A stretch of 64,000 nucleotides of DNA. It comes from Hespellia sp. Lineage in GTDB: Bacteria; Bacillota; Clostridia; Lachnospirales; Lachnospiraceae. Position 1 is the first letter of the stretch. Each line of letters opens with the position of its first letter. The DNA lies in assembly GCA_028694105.1 (NCBI GenBank), contig JAQUUC010000007.1, forward strand, positions 34,491 through 98,490. The letters run 5' to 3'. Shown here one piece after another: positions 52,815 through 64,000 of the stretch. A program made the position numbers and the translations under genes. The notes under the pieces are model-generated. The model saw only the letters and a program-made list of their open reading frames with translations, made no database searches and was not told the DNA's origin.

Positions 52815-54276
52815 TTGCTAAATCCTCTCCTATCGTTTCGCCTGTAATGTTACCGAGTGACTCATATGCATCCATCAAATCGATGGAATAAAAATCCTCC
52901 GGCATGTTGTCTTCAATACTTATCAGCACCTTTTTCAGACTTTCAAATGCATCCTGAAGTGCTGCTTTCTGTCTTATATTTGTGATATAAACCTCATCAT
53001 TCATCTGAATATCACCATGCAGGAACATTGATTTTAATGTAGATTCCAGCTCCTTGATACCGCTTTCTTTCTTGGCGGAAATCTCAATTGCCGGAATATT
53101 TGCAAGATTTTGTTCATTTTTCATTTCTTTTTGAACTTTTTTTATTCTATTTTGCAAGATTTCTTTCGTTATAATAGTTTCGAGATCTGCCTTATTTAAT
53201 AAAATGATTGCTTTCTGACCAAGGATAAGCTTTAGTATTTTATCATCATTTTCATCCAGATCACGTGAGGCGTCAACCACATAAATAATTAAATCTGCCT
53301 CAGAGGCGTATTCTTTTGCCTTCTCTACACCCATCTGTTCAATCAAATCCGTTGTTTCACGAATGCCTGCCGTGTCAATCACATTTAAAGACAGTCCCTG
53401 AAGCTGTATCTGCTCTTCTAATATATCCCTCGTCGTGCCTGCGATATCTGTGACGATTGCTCTGTTTTTCCCCGTTAAAACGTTTAAAAGAGACGATTTA
53501 CCCGCATTTGGCTTTCCCAATATAACCGTCTGAATACCTTCTTTGATGGTCTTGCCATCATCTGCAGAATCAATTAACTCCTTTAATTCATCCAAAATCT
53601 CATCTATGGCAACCTTCAAAGTCTCTCCGTAACCATCCACACTGATATGCTCCGGATCATCAAGTGCAGTTTCAATAAATGCAGTATGGTAAATTATTTT
53701 ATTTCTTATAGTTGTTATTTTATTTCTAACACTGCCTTTTAATTGACTAATTGAACTTTTCAAAGCATATTCATTTTTTGAATTAATGACATCAATTACC
53801 GCTTCCGCCTGAGATAAATCCATCTTACCGTTTAAAAAAGCCCGTTTTGTAAATTCACCCGGCTCCGCAGGTTTTGCTCCGGCTTTGATTACATTTTCCA
53901 AAATCTTTGTCAGAACAAAGGTACCACCATGACAGTCAATCTCGACCGTATCCTCACCGGTGTAGGTGTGGGGCGCCCGCATAATCATCACCAGCACCTC
54001 ATCCATGATCCGAAGGGTCTGTCCCTCTGGCTCATCTCTGTGCCGCAAGAACCGTCCCTCCGGCTCATCTTTGTTCCACAAGAACCGTCCCCCCGGCTCA
54101 TATTCCACAATATATCCATGATGAATGGTATGCGTTGCCGCCTCCGAGAGCTTTTCTTTTCCCTTAAAAATTTTATCTATAATCGTAAATACTTCATCGC
54201 CGCTCATACGCACGATTCCAATTCCGGAATTTGTCATGGCTGTCGATATTGCAGCGATTGTCGTTGTATTTGCCAT
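52780..54276 (-). CDS. mnmE: tRNA modification GTPase MnmE with a repeat-encoded insert
   Basis: 498 residues, about 40 longer than usual. The N-terminal THF-binding domain, helical domain and G domain ([34 protein letters not shown]) are complete, and the C-terminus is the conserved FCMGK. Residues 61-92 are an insert made of three 11-residue units ([33 protein letters not shown]), encoded exactly by 33-base dispersed-repeat units at 54015-54099. It lies in the loop before the conserved [18 protein letters not shown] strand, so the fold and GTPase site look unaffected. Confidence 0.95.
   Translation of the reverse strand: MANTTTIAAISTAMTNSGIGIVRMSGDEVFTIIDKIFKGKEKLSEAATHTIHHGYIVEYEPGGRFLWNKDEPEGRFLRHRDEPEGQTLRIMDEVLVMIMRAPHTYTGEDTVEIDCHGGTFVLTKILENVIKAGAKPAEPGEFTKRAFLNGKMDLSQAEAVIDVINSKNEYALKSSISQLKGSVRNKITTIRNKIIYHTAFIETALDDPEHISVDGYGETLKVAIDEILDELKELIDSADDGKTIKEGIQTVILGKPNAGKSSLLNVLTGKNRAIVTDIAGTTRDILEEQIQLQGLSLNVIDTAGIRETTDLIEQMGVEKAKEYASEADLIIYVVDASRDLDENDDKILKLILGQKAIILLNKADLETIITKEILQNRIKKVQKEMKNEQNLANIPAIEISAKKESGIKELESTLKSMFLHGDIQMNDEVYITNIRQKAALQDAFESLKKVLISIEDNMPEDFYSIDLMDAYESLGNITGETIGEDLANEIFSKFCMGK
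54015..54099. repeat. 33-bp repeat units inserted in mnmE
   Basis: Three copies of the GAACCGTCCC(TCC)CCGGCTC core end at 54033, 54066 and 54099, an exact 33-base spacing, which keeps the reading frame. Confidence 0.95.
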
Positions 54277-54320
54277 AATTTCTACGCTCCTTTATTTATT
54301 ATCATCATTTTATAAGTGTA

Positions 54321-54399
54321 CCACAAGAACCGTCCCCATGGCTCACCATTTTGTATGTTACGGCGAAAAAATAGGACAGGAGAACCGTCCCCCTGTCCC
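54321..54399. repeat. Two further GAACCGTCCCC elements between jag and mnmE
   Basis: CCACAAGAACCGTCCCCATGG at 54321-54341, and a short hairpin GGACAGG-AGAACCGTCCC-CCTGTCC at 54374-54398. They fill most of the 154-base gap between jag and mnmE. Confidence 0.9.
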
Positions 54400-54430
54400 A
54401 GTAACCTTTCGCAGCTTCGCTTCTGTAAGG

Positions 54431-55258
54431 TTATTTTTTTAAAGTTACTACTACTTTTCTATATGGCTCATCGCCCTCGCTGTGCGTAGTAACATATTTA
54501 TCATTCTGCAGTGATGCATGAATGATACGTCTCTCATATGGATTCATAGGCTCTAAAGAAACCGGCTTTCTGCCGCGTTTTACTTTATAAGCAATATTCT
54601 TTGCGAGATTCTCAAGCGTTGCTTTTCTTCTTGAACGATAGTTCTCTGTGTCCAGTTTAACGCGTACATAACCTTCCTGATGCTTGTTGGCAACCCGGTT
54701 CGCAAGATACTGAAGTGAATCTAATGTCTGTCCACGTTTACCAATCAGAATTCCCATGTTCTCGCCCGCCATGTCGATTTCAAATGCACCTTCCTCATCA
54801 ATCTTTGATGTGAGGGTAACTTCCATGTTCATCGCCTTCAATGCATCACCTAAGAAATCAAGCACTGCTGTCTTTGTCACTTCTTCTACTTCTGCAAGCT
54901 CAAGTTCATGTTTTACAAGTACTTCTGTTTCTTCCTGTACGGCCGCTTGTTCCGCTTTTTTCGGTGCTTCTGCTTTTGGTGCTGCAGGGGCTTTCTTTTC
55001 AACTTTGTTTTCTGCTTTTACTTCTTTTTTAGGGGCAGGTGTCTCTTCCTTTACCGGCGCTGCTACAGGTTCCACCGGCTTTGGAGCTTTTTTCTTTGCT
55101 TCGATGACAGCTTGTTTCATTCCGATTCCAAGGAAACCTGCGCTTCCTTTTTCAATCACCTCGTAATCCAGCTGATCACTTGTAATTCTAAGTTCAAGGC
55201 ATGCATTTGTAATTGCTTCCTCAACTGTCTTTGCTGAAATTCTAATACTTCTCTCCAC
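54431..55258 (-). CDS. jag: Jag (KhpB) RNA-binding protein
   Basis: 275 residues. Jag-N domain (IRISAKTVEEAITNACLELR), an Ala/Lys/Pro-rich linker (residues 60-130), KH domain (ENMGILIGKRGQTLDSLQYL) and R3H domain (NPYERRIIHASLQNDKYVTT, HSEGDEPYRKVV). Partner of KhpA in regulating cell division and elongation. Downstream of yidC as usual. Confidence 0.95.
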   Translation of the reverse strand: MERSIRISAKTVEEAITNACLELRITSDQLDYEVIEKGSAGFLGIGMKQAVIEAKKKAPKPVEPVAAPVKEETPAPKKEVKAENKVEKKAPAAPKAEAPKKAEQAAVQEETEVLVKHELELAEVEEVTKTAVLDFLGDALKAMNMEVTLTSKIDEEGAFEIDMAGENMGILIGKRGQTLDSLQYLANRVANKHQEGYVRVKLDTENYRSRRKATLENLAKNIAYKVKRGRKPVSLEPMNPYERRIIHASLQNDKYVTTHSEGDEPYRKVVVTLKK

Positions 55259-55296
55259 GATATTACCTCGCTTTCAAAATCCATTCTAACTGAAAA

Positions 55297-56544
55297 TTAT
55301 TTATCATTTTTTCCTGAATTGTAATTGTTTACTAAATTTGCTTTCGAAGCAAGACTTCCTGCTTTTGCATTTTTCTTCATCTCAGAAGCTTTTGCAAGTT
55401 TTTCTTCTCTTTCTTTATCGGAAATAGAAGATTTCTTTGTTCCCACATTCTTGGTAGAAGTTGTTGCCATTTTATTGATTTCAGAAGCTTTTGCGCCTTT
55501 TTTCTCACGCTTTTTCGCTGCTTTTTTCATATTCTCTTCAAACATCTCTTCATCAGATTTCGTACTTAAGTACTTATTGATCGCTAACTGCTGTACGCAG
55601 CGGACTACCGCACTGATGCACCAGTAGATACCAAGACCTGCTGGTAAGATGAAACACATGTACACCGACATGAGCGGCATCATATATGTCATTGTCTTCA
55701 TCTGGTTCGCCATCTGATTCTCAGGAGAAGCAGCAGCCTGTGGCTGAAGTTTTACACTGATGAACTGTGACAGTCCGGCAAGAATTGGAACAGAAACTGC
55801 CAGGATGATTCCGCCGACTGCAAGTGGGCTGATGGACTGCTTTAACATGCTCCATGGAGTTTCAAATACATTGATTCCAAAGAAATGGCTGACACTGTCA
55901 AGCTGCATCTTTGCTGTTGTTGCAAGATTGGCAACACTCGGCATCTTATCAGCTAATGTATCCCATGTTGTATTCTGGAACTTGTACAATACATCGATGA
56001 TTGTGTTCGTAAGTGTATAATCCTGCTTTGCCGGAATATTAATCGGATTAACCGTTCCGATTGCTTCCATGATCTTCTGGAAACCATTTGTCGATACAAT
56101 CTGGTCAGCAAGTGGCTGATAAATTGCTTTTACACTTTCTACATAAGCCGGTACATTTCTGATAACGGCATACATACCGAATAGGATAGGCATCTGTACA
56201 AGCATCGTAGAACATCCACCCATCGGTGATGTGCCATACTTTTCGTAAATGGCCTGCATCTCTACCTGCTGTTTCTCCATAGAAGCCTGATCTTTTTTTC
56301 CCTGATACTTTTTCGTGACCTTCTGAATCTCCGGATTCATAAGTGCAGACATCTTAGAGAATTTCTGCTGCTTAATAACCAGCGGAATCATTAGTGTGTA
56401 CACGATAACCGTCAGGATGATGATACACCATCCAATGTTATGTACACCAAGTGTAACATAAATCCAGTTCATCAATTTACCAATTACCCAGGCAATCTGA
56501 CTGATAATTGGTGTACTTGATGCTGTTAATACTAAACCATACAT
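55297..56544 (-). CDS. yidC: Membrane protein insertase YidC
   Basis: 415 residues with five membrane helices. The conserved region IGWCIIILTVIVYTLMIPLV and YGTSPMGGCSTMLVQMPILFG, the charged loop, and the helix QMKTMTYMMPLMSVYMCFIL fit YidC/Oxa1. A 100-residue loop and a Lys-rich, low-complexity tail extend it. Good AAGGAGG site. Confidence 0.95.
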   Translation of the reverse strand: MYGLVLTASSTPIISQIAWVIGKLMNWIYVTLGVHNIGWCIIILTVIVYTLMIPLVIKQQKFSKMSALMNPEIQKVTKKYQGKKDQASMEKQQVEMQAIYEKYGTSPMGGCSTMLVQMPILFGMYAVIRNVPAYVESVKAIYQPLADQIVSTNGFQKIMEAIGTVNPINIPAKQDYTLTNTIIDVLYKFQNTTWDTLADKMPSVANLATTAKMQLDSVSHFFGINVFETPWSMLKQSISPLAVGGIILAVSVPILAGLSQFISVKLQPQAAASPENQMANQMKTMTYMMPLMSVYMCFILPAGLGIYWCISAVVRCVQQLAINKYLSTKSDEEMFEENMKKAAKKREKKGAKASEINKMATTSTKNVGTKKSSISDKEREEKLAKASEMKKNAKAGSLASKANLVNNYNSGKNDK

Positions 56545-56556
56545 CTTTTATCCTCC

Positions 56557-56766
56557 TTAAGGAACGGGATCAAACCCGCCTTTTGCAAATGGATTGCATC
56601 TTAAAATTCTCCATAATGTCATTAAACCGCCTTTTAATGCACCATACTTTTCAATGGCTTCGATACCATATTGTGAACAAGTTGGTGTATAAATACAATG
56701 CGGTTTTATACAAGGAGATATAAAATTTTGATACAATCGAATCAGCCATAATAAAATGCGTTTCAA
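56557..56766 (-). CDS. yidD: YidD membrane-insertion factor
   Basis: 69 residues with all family marks: [35 protein letters not shown] and [17 protein letters not shown]. Between rnpA and yidC as in most bacteria. Confidence 0.95.
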   Translation of the reverse strand: MKRILLWLIRLYQNFISPCIKPHCIYTPTCSQYGIEAIEKYGALKGGLMTLWRILRCNPFAKGGFDPVP

Positions 56767-56790
56767 TCACACCACTTCCTTTTGCTGATT

Positions 56791-57117
56791 TTACTTATAT
56801 ATATTATGAAGCTTTCCTAAATGGATCAGTGCACTCTCAATCTCGTGATATGTTCTATCTTTTGCACTCATTCTTGCAATTACTACAATATCATATCCTT
56901 TTTGGAAATGTGCTTCTTGTAGCCTGTAACTCTCTCGAATTAATCTGGTAAGATGATGTCTTACAATACTATTGCCTACTTTTTTACTAACTGAAATACC
57001 AATATGATTCTCACTCGAATCATTCTCCAACAAATACATCACTAAATATTTATTGGCAAAGGATTTTCCTGTTTTGTAAACTTTCTGAAAATCCTTATTT
57101 TTTTTTAATGATTCCAT
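56791..57117 (-). CDS. rnpA: Ribonuclease P protein component
   Basis: 108 residues; opening LKKNKDFQKVYKTGKSFANK and central SKKVGNSIVRHHLTRLIRES with the RNA-binding Arg-rich helix. Protein part of RNase P, which processes tRNA 5' ends. Between rpmH and yidD. Confidence 0.95.
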   Translation of the reverse strand: MESLKKNKDFQKVYKTGKSFANKYLVMYLLENDSSENHIGISVSKKVGNSIVRHHLTRLIRESYRLQEAHFQKGYDIVVIARMSAKDRTYHEIESALIHLGKLHNIYK

Positions 57118-57163
57118 ATTAATCCCCTAAATATAATAGAAGAAAAGGCCACATATATGCGGC

Positions 57164-57298
57164 CTATGCTGATAACTGTTTTCTTCCTTTTGCTCTTCTG
57201 GACTGTAATACCTTACGTCCGCCCGGACTACTCATTCTTGCTCTGAAACCATGAACCTTAGATCTTGATCTCTTCTTTGGCTGGAATGTCATTTTCAT
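57164..57298 (-). CDS. rpmH: Ribosomal protein bL34
   Basis: 44 residues: [20 protein letters not shown] continuing into [20 protein letters not shown] and ending QLSA. Complete bL34 of normal length; strongly basic. First gene of the leftward origin operon. Confidence 0.97.
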   Translation of the reverse strand: MKMTFQPKKRSRSKVHGFRARMSSPGGRKVLQSRRAKGRKQLSA

Positions 57299-57615
57299 AT
57301 ATATACACCTCAATTCTTTTTTAATCTCGATTTATAAGAACATCGCTATTTATTATATTTTATAAACGTTTAGAAGTCAAGCAAATCCTTGTACTTTCTA
57401 AGCAAAACGCAAATTTTAATGTAGATAACTTGTGAATAAGTACTAGATAACTTTTGTATATCTTGTGGAAAAATATAATTTATTTCTCTATAAACCACAA
57501 CCCCTTGGTGTTCCGCTGTTTATAAAGTTATACACACTGAATTTAAGTTGCTAACCATATCAAATTGATGTAAAATAGAATAGATTAATATTATATTGAG
57601 TAGGAGTTTGTTTAA
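57299..57615. other. rpmH-dnaA intergenic region with DnaA-box-like sites
   Basis: AT-rich 317 bases, no gene. DnaA-box-like 9-mers: TTATTCACA (complement of 57431-57439), TTTTCCACA (complement of 57474-57482), TAAACCACA (57501-57509), TTATACACA (57538-57546). Contains the divergent promoters of rpmH and dnaA. Candidate part of oriC. Confidence 0.75.
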
Positions 57616-58986
57616 ATGAACGTAGTAGAGGAAAAATGGAACGAAATACTATTAAAGATGAAAAATGAATACTGCTCATCCGGAATTGCATATAACACAT
57701 GGATAGCTCCATTGAAAGTATATGAAGTGAACGATGACACAGTATTTATTTTTGTTGCCTTAAAGGCAAGTGTAGAGCATATTGAAGAAAAGTATTCTCT
57801 TCCATTTAAAGTATGTATCGCAGAAGTAACAGGAATTGAATATAACATTGCCTTTGTGACAGAGGATAACAATTATATCAAAGAGAAAAAAGAATCTGTA
57901 GCAAAGGTCAATAAATCGAATGCTTTATTAGAAAAGGCAAATTTAAATCCGAAATATACATTTGATACGTTTGTAGTTGGTGACAACAACAACTTTGCTC
58001 ATGCTGCATCGCTTGCGGTAGCAGAATCGCCGGGTCAGATTTACAACCCTCTTTTTATTTACGGAGGAGTAGGACTTGGCAAGACCCATCTGATGCATTC
58101 AATTGCACATCATATTTTAACACATGATCCGACAAAGAGGGTTTTATACGTAACGAGTGAAACATTTACAAATGAACTGATTGAAGCCCTGAAAAAAGGT
58201 AATACCAACAATGAATCAGAGATGACAAAGTTTCGTGAAAAATATCGTAACAATGATGTCCTTCTGATTGATGATATCCAGTTTATTATCGGCAAGGTCA
58301 GTACACAGGAAGAATTTTTCCACACCTTTAACCATCTTCATGTATCCGGAAAGCAGATTATTATTTCCAGTGATAAGCCTCCAAAGGATATTGAGACACT
58401 CGAAGCCAGACTTCGAACCCGGTTTGAATGGGGACTGATTGCTGATATTCAGGCACCAAATTATGAGACAAGAATGGCTATTCTTCAGAAAAAGATTGAG
58501 CTTGATAATCTGCAGAGATTTCACATTCCCAATGATGTCATCCAATATATCGCAACGAATGTAAAATCCAATATCCGTGAATTAGAGGGATCTTTAAATA
58601 AACTGATTGCCCTCTCGAATCTTCAGAATAAGGATATTGATATCGCCCTCACAGCAGAGGCCTTAAAGGATATCATTTCTCCGGATAATAACCGGATTGT
58701 GACGGCCGAATTGATTTTGGATGTTGTTGCTGAACATTTCAATATTCCCATTTCTGAATTAAAAGGAAAGAAAAGGAATGCAGAGATTGTTCTGCCGCGC
58801 CAGATTGTAATGTACCTCTGCCGTGATATGACAGACACGCCTTTAAAGGCGGTCGGAATTGTACTCGGCGGTAAGGACCATGCTTCTGTAAGCCACGGCG
58901 TCAATAAAATTGACGCAGAACTAAAAACAAATGAAACACTGGCCAACACGATCAACATCATCAAGAAAAAAATCAATCCTATTTAA
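57616..58986 (+). CDS. dnaA: Chromosomal replication initiator DnaA
   Basis: 456 residues. Domain I (1-85), linker, AAA+ domain with YGGVGLGKTHLMHSIAHHIL and LLIDDIQFIIGK, and the C-terminal DnaA-box-binding domain VLGGKDHASVSHGVNKIDAE. It opens oriC. Divergent from rpmH. Confidence 0.98.
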   Translation: MNVVEEKWNEILLKMKNEYCSSGIAYNTWIAPLKVYEVNDDTVFIFVALKASVEHIEEKYSLPFKVCIAEVTGIEYNIAFVTEDNNYIKEKKESVAKVNKSNALLEKANLNPKYTFDTFVVGDNNNFAHAASLAVAESPGQIYNPLFIYGGVGLGKTHLMHSIAHHILTHDPTKRVLYVTSETFTNELIEALKKGNTNNESEMTKFREKYRNNDVLLIDDIQFIIGKVSTQEEFFHTFNHLHVSGKQIIISSDKPPKDIETLEARLRTRFEWGLIADIQAPNYETRMAILQKKIELDNLQRFHIPNDVIQYIATNVKSNIRELEGSLNKLIALSNLQNKDIDIALTAEALKDIISPDNNRIVTAELILDVVAEHFNIPISELKGKKRNAEIVLPRQIVMYLCRDMTDTPLKAVGIVLGGKDHASVSHGVNKIDAELKTNETLANTINIIKKKINPI

Positions 58987-59284
58987 TATAGGAAATAAAG
59001 TTATCTTCTTACCATGTTAAAAACTTATGGATAACTGATGATTACTCTTTCATAACTTGTGGAAAGATAGTGAAAAACAAAAAATGAAAAAAAGAAGCAA
59101 AAACTTTTACACACATTTTACAATTTCCATACAGTGATTTTTAACATAGTTTTAAGTTCATAAAAACCCATAAGATATAAGGGGTTCCGGTAGTTTTTAA
59201 CATATCCACAGCCCCTACTAAGGTTACTACGGAATTATTTTATTATTATTTATTTAAAAGCACACAAAAAGGAGTTGTACACAC
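58987..59284. other. dnaA-dnaN intergenic region with DnaA-box-like sites
   Basis: 298 bases of AT-rich DNA without a gene. Box-like sites: TTATCCATA (complement of 59026-59034), TTTCCACA (complement near 59058-59066), ATATCCACA (59202-59210). Also a stretch of A-rich DNA at 59075-59100 that could be part of the unwinding element. Confidence 0.7.
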
Positions 59285-60391
59285 ATGAAAATTATTTGTA
59301 ACAAATCAGATTTAGTAAAAGGTGTCAGTATTGTTTCAAAAGCAGTACCATCAAAAACCACGATGCCAATCTTAGAGTGTATTCTTATTGATGCTACAAC
59401 AGATGTAATCAAATTAACAGCAAATGATATGGAACTCGGAATAGAGACTACCATTGAAGGTACGATTGTTGACAGAGGAATTCTGGCATTGAATGCAAGG
59501 ATCTTTTCTGAGATTGTACGTAAACTTCCTGATAATGAGGTTACCATCACCACGGATGAAGTAAACCAGACATTAATTACCTGTGAGAAAGCAAAGTTTA
59601 ATATTGCTGCACAGTCAGGTGAAGATTTTTCTTATCTTCCATCAATTGAAAAAGATGATTATATTACAATTTCAGAATTCACATTAAAAGAAATGATCAG
59701 ACAAACCATCTTTTCTATTGCGGATAATGATACGAATAAGATGATGACCGGAGAATTATTTGAGATTGAAGAGGATGTACTCAAGGTTGTTTCTCTGGAC
59801 GGACATCGTATTTCCATCCGTAAGGTAGAGTTAAAGCAGTCTTATCCGTCAAAGAAGGTCATTGTGCCCGGTAAGACACTGCAGGAGATCAGTAAAATCA
59901 TCAACGGAGATTCAGAGTCTGAGGTTGATATTTCATTTACGAGAAATCACATTGTATTTGAATTTGATAAAACAGTTGTCGTATCGAGACTGATTGAGGG
60001 AGACTATTTCAAGATTGACCAGATGTTATCCAGTGATTATGAGACAAAGGTTAAAATCAATAAAAGAGAGCTGTTAAACTGTATCGACAGAGCAACCCTC
60101 CTAATCAAAGAAGGGGACAAGAAGCCGATCATCATCAATATGACAGATGAGACGATGGAATTAAAAATTCAGTCCCAGATTGGTTCTATGAACGAGGAAA
60201 TCAATATTCACAAGGATGGCAAGGATCTGATGATCGGATTTAATCCAAAATTCCTGATTGATGCACTTCGTGTTATTGATGATGAAGAGGTTGATCTGTA
60301 TTTCATGAATGCAAAGGCTCCTTGTTTTATCAAAGATGAGAACCAGAATTATATTTATCTTATCTTACCTGTTAACTTTAACGCAATTTAA
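59285..60391 (+). CDS. dnaN: DNA polymerase III sliding clamp (beta)
   Basis: 368 residues, three clamp domains; MKIICNKSDLVKGVSIVSKA, PILECILIDATTDVIKLTAN, and the C-terminal AKAPCFIKDENQNYIYLILP-VN. Second gene of the origin operon. Ring clamp for the replicative polymerase. Confidence 0.97.
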   Translation: MKIICNKSDLVKGVSIVSKAVPSKTTMPILECILIDATTDVIKLTANDMELGIETTIEGTIVDRGILALNARIFSEIVRKLPDNEVTITTDEVNQTLITCEKAKFNIAAQSGEDFSYLPSIEKDDYITISEFTLKEMIRQTIFSIADNDTNKMMTGELFEIEEDVLKVVSLDGHRISIRKVELKQSYPSKKVIVPGKTLQEISKIINGDSESEVDISFTRNHIVFEFDKTVVVSRLIEGDYFKIDQMLSSDYETKVKINKRELLNCIDRATLLIKEGDKKPIIINMTDETMELKIQSQIGSMNEEINIHKDGKDLMIGFNPKFLIDALRVIDDEEVDLYFMNAKAPCFIKDENQNYIYLILPVNFNAI

Positions 60392-60407
60392 TCTGAATGG
60401 AGAAATG

Positions 60408-60629
60408 ATGGAAATTATTAAATTAAGAGAGGGCGAGGAATATATCAAACTCGGTCAGGCACTTAAGGCTGCCGGACTCGTAGAATCCGGTGTAGAGGCA
60501 AAGGATGTTATTTTAGAGGGGCTTGTGACTGTAAACGGAGAGGTTGATACCCGCAGAGGCAAGAAGCTTGTGGATGGAGACAGCGTTCTGTTTGACGGCG
60601 AAGAGATTCGAATTATGGGGAATGAATAA
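60408..60629 (+). CDS. yaaA: S4-domain RNA-binding protein YaaA
   Basis: 73 residues: an S4 domain (EYIKLGQALKAAGLVESGVE, VNGEVDTRRGKKLVDGD). Small RNA-binding protein linking dnaN and recF. ATG at 60408 is 5 bases after GGAGA; ATG 60405 is an alternative. Confidence 0.9.
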   Translation: MEIIKLREGEEYIKLGQALKAAGLVESGVEAKDVILEGLVTVNGEVDTRRGKKLVDGDSVLFDGEEIRIMGNE

Positions 60630-60650
60630 TCTGGATATGAGTGTGAATCT

Positions 60651-61766
60651 ATGAAAGTAAAATCATTAAAATTGAAAAATTATCGAAACTATACTATACT
60701 AGATATAGATTTTGATTCTCACACGAATATACTATATGGTGATAATGCACAGGGGAAGACAAATATTCTGGAAGGGCTCTACCTTTCCGGAACAACGAAA
60801 TCCCATCGTGGAACGAAGGATCGTGATCTGATTCAGTTTGGTTTTGAGGAGTCGCATATTGAGGCAATTGTTGAAAAAAAAGGAACAACGTTCCAGATTG
60901 ATATGCACTTAAAAAAGAATCATCCAAAAGGAATTGCGATTAACAAAGTGCCAATAAGACGCGCCAGTGAATTATTTGGCATTGTTCATTTTGTGTTCTT
61001 TTCGCCGGAAGATTTGAACATCATCAAGGATGGACCGGCCGGCAGAAGAAGATTTATGGACCTGGAATTATCACAGCTTGATAAGGTATATTTAAGTAAT
61101 CTGGCGAATTATAATCACATTGTAAACCAGAGAAATGCGTTGCTAAAGGAAGCATATTTTAACAAGAATGTGCTGGAGACTTTGGATGTATGGGATTTGC
61201 AATTAGTAAAATATGGAAATGAAATTATAGACAGAAGAAAGAAATTTATAAAACAAGTAAATAAAATAATTTTTTCTATTCATTCTAATTTAACAGGTGG
61301 AAAAGAAAATCTGTCTATTTCCTATGAATCTAATATCGGTGAGATTCCGCTCGAGAAGGCTCTGAATAAAAACAGAGAAAGAGATTTAAAATTCAAGAGT
61401 ACTTCAGCTGGACCACATAGAGATGATCTGATATTTACCGTAACATCTGCAGATCAGGAATCAGAGAACCAGCTCAGCCGGGCAGGAATTGATATTCGCA
61501 AATTCGGTTCGCAGGGGCAGCAGAGGACCGCAGCCCTGTCACTTAAATTATCCGAAATTGAGTTAGTGAAAGGACAGATTCATGATACACCAATCCTTTT
61601 ATTGGATGATGTATTGTCTGAATTGGATAAAAACAGGCAAAATTATTTATTAGATAGTATCCATGACATACAGGCGGTCATTACCTGTACTGGATTAGAT
61701 GATTTTATCAACCATCGTTTTTCTATCAATAAAATTTTTCATATACAAGAAGGCAAGGTAGTGTGA
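60651..61766 (+). CDS. recF: DNA recombination/repair protein RecF
   Basis: 371 residues. SMC-like ATPase: Walker A ILYGDNAQGKTNILEGLYLS, signature FGSQGQQRTAALSLKLSEIE, Walker B PILLLDDVLSELDKNRQNYL. Binds gaps and loads RecA with RecOR. Between yaaA and gyrB. Confidence 0.96.
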   Translation: MKVKSLKLKNYRNYTILDIDFDSHTNILYGDNAQGKTNILEGLYLSGTTKSHRGTKDRDLIQFGFEESHIEAIVEKKGTTFQIDMHLKKNHPKGIAINKVPIRRASELFGIVHFVFFSPEDLNIIKDGPAGRRRFMDLELSQLDKVYLSNLANYNHIVNQRNALLKEAYFNKNVLETLDVWDLQLVKYGNEIIDRRKKFIKQVNKIIFSIHSNLTGGKENLSISYESNIGEIPLEKALNKNRERDLKFKSTSAGPHRDDLIFTVTSADQESENQLSRAGIDIRKFGSQGQQRTAALSLKLSEIELVKGQIHDTPILLLDDVLSELDKNRQNYLLDSIHDIQAVITCTGLDDFINHRFSINKIFHIQEGKVV

Positions 61767-61804
61767 ATACAATAATGATCACATTTCAACAAATGAAAAA
61801 CTAG

Positions 61805-63754
<1,950 letters not shown>

Positions 63755-63773
63755 GAAAGGATGACATAGAATA

Positions 63774-64000
63774 ATGGAAGATAATATTTTTGACAAGGTC
63801 CATGAAGTCGACCTGAAAAAAACAATGGAATCCTCTTATATCGATTATGCGATGAGCGTTATTGCTTCCCGTGCTCTCCCAGATGTAAGAGATGGACTAA
63901 AACCGGTACAGAGAAGAATTCTGTACTCAATGATTGAGTTAAATAACGGACCTGACAAACCGCATCGTAAATGTGCGCGTATCGTCGGTGATACGATGGG
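63774..64000 (+). CDS. gyrA: DNA gyrase subunit A (5' part, runs off the window)
   Basis: Opens [20 protein letters not shown], then [20 protein letters not shown] and [17 protein letters not shown], which is the GyrA N-terminus. The last visible codons cover the start of the quinolone-resistance region ([11 protein letters not shown]). The catalytic Tyr lies beyond the window. 19 bases after gyrB. Confidence 0.98.
   Translation, partial: MEDNIFDKVHEVDLKKTMESSYIDYAMSVIASRALPDVRDGLKPVQRRILYSMIELNNGPDKPHRKCARIVGDTM

Overview
The window is low-GC Firmicutes DNA, most likely from an anaerobic Clostridia member of the Lachnospiraceae. The evidence is the origin gene order, the DUF3881/serS/DUF4446/parB/parA block, a YjdF-type leader and gene, glycyl-radical chemistry, and strong Gram-positive Shine-Dalgarno sequences. 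Genus cannot be fixed from the sequence alone.

Right end (about 45-64 kb): the chromosome replication origin. A leftward arm carries rpmH, rnpA, yidD, yidC, jag, mnmE, mnmG, rsmG, then parA, parB, DUF4446, serS and DUF3881. A rightward arm carries dnaA, dnaN, yaaA, recF, gyrB and the start of gyrA. DnaA-box-like sites lie on both sides of dnaA, and three perfect parS palindromes sit beside parA.

Left end (0-10 kb): the 5' part of a glycyl-radical-enzyme activase, a LuxR-type regulator, a folate operon (folC, folE, an HD-domain gene, folP, folB-folK fusion), a GGDEF protein, tRNAs Ala/Val/Asn, an EamA transporter and a 3-hydroxyacyl-CoA dehydrogenase.

Middle (10-45 kb): accessory DNA. It holds (a) an HxlR/flavoprotein pair; (b) an arsenic cassette (arsR, arsP-like permease, thioredoxin-like gene, arsC) between two decayed recombinase copies preceded by similar repeats; (c) an Xre plus RhuM-Fic pair; (d) an LlaJI-like restriction-modification system with two C5 methyltransferases, a stand-alone B3-like DNA-recognition protein, a McrB-type AAA+ motor, an LlaJI-type nuclease, Vsr and an Xre regulator; (e) a TlpA/CXXC/4Fe-4S redox cluster; (f) a polysaccharide deacetylase; (g) a four-gene signalling operon with a CarH-like B12 protein, two hybrid kinases and a solute-binding lipoprotein ending in a 5'-nucleotidase-like domain; (h) a YjdF gene with a probable riboswitch; (i) two HipA-like kinase loci, small Xre genes, RtcB, and tRNAs Glu and Arg.

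A dispersed GC-rich repeat family (core GAACCGTCCCC) occurs at least a dozen times. It forms hairpins between operon genes, makes a 33-bp tandem array near 8.9 kb, and has entered coding sequence: it encodes three 11-residue units inside MnmE and the C-terminus of FolP. The most promising systems for a second look are the B12/kinase/lipoprotein operon, the split LlaJI-like system and this coding-compatible repeat family.
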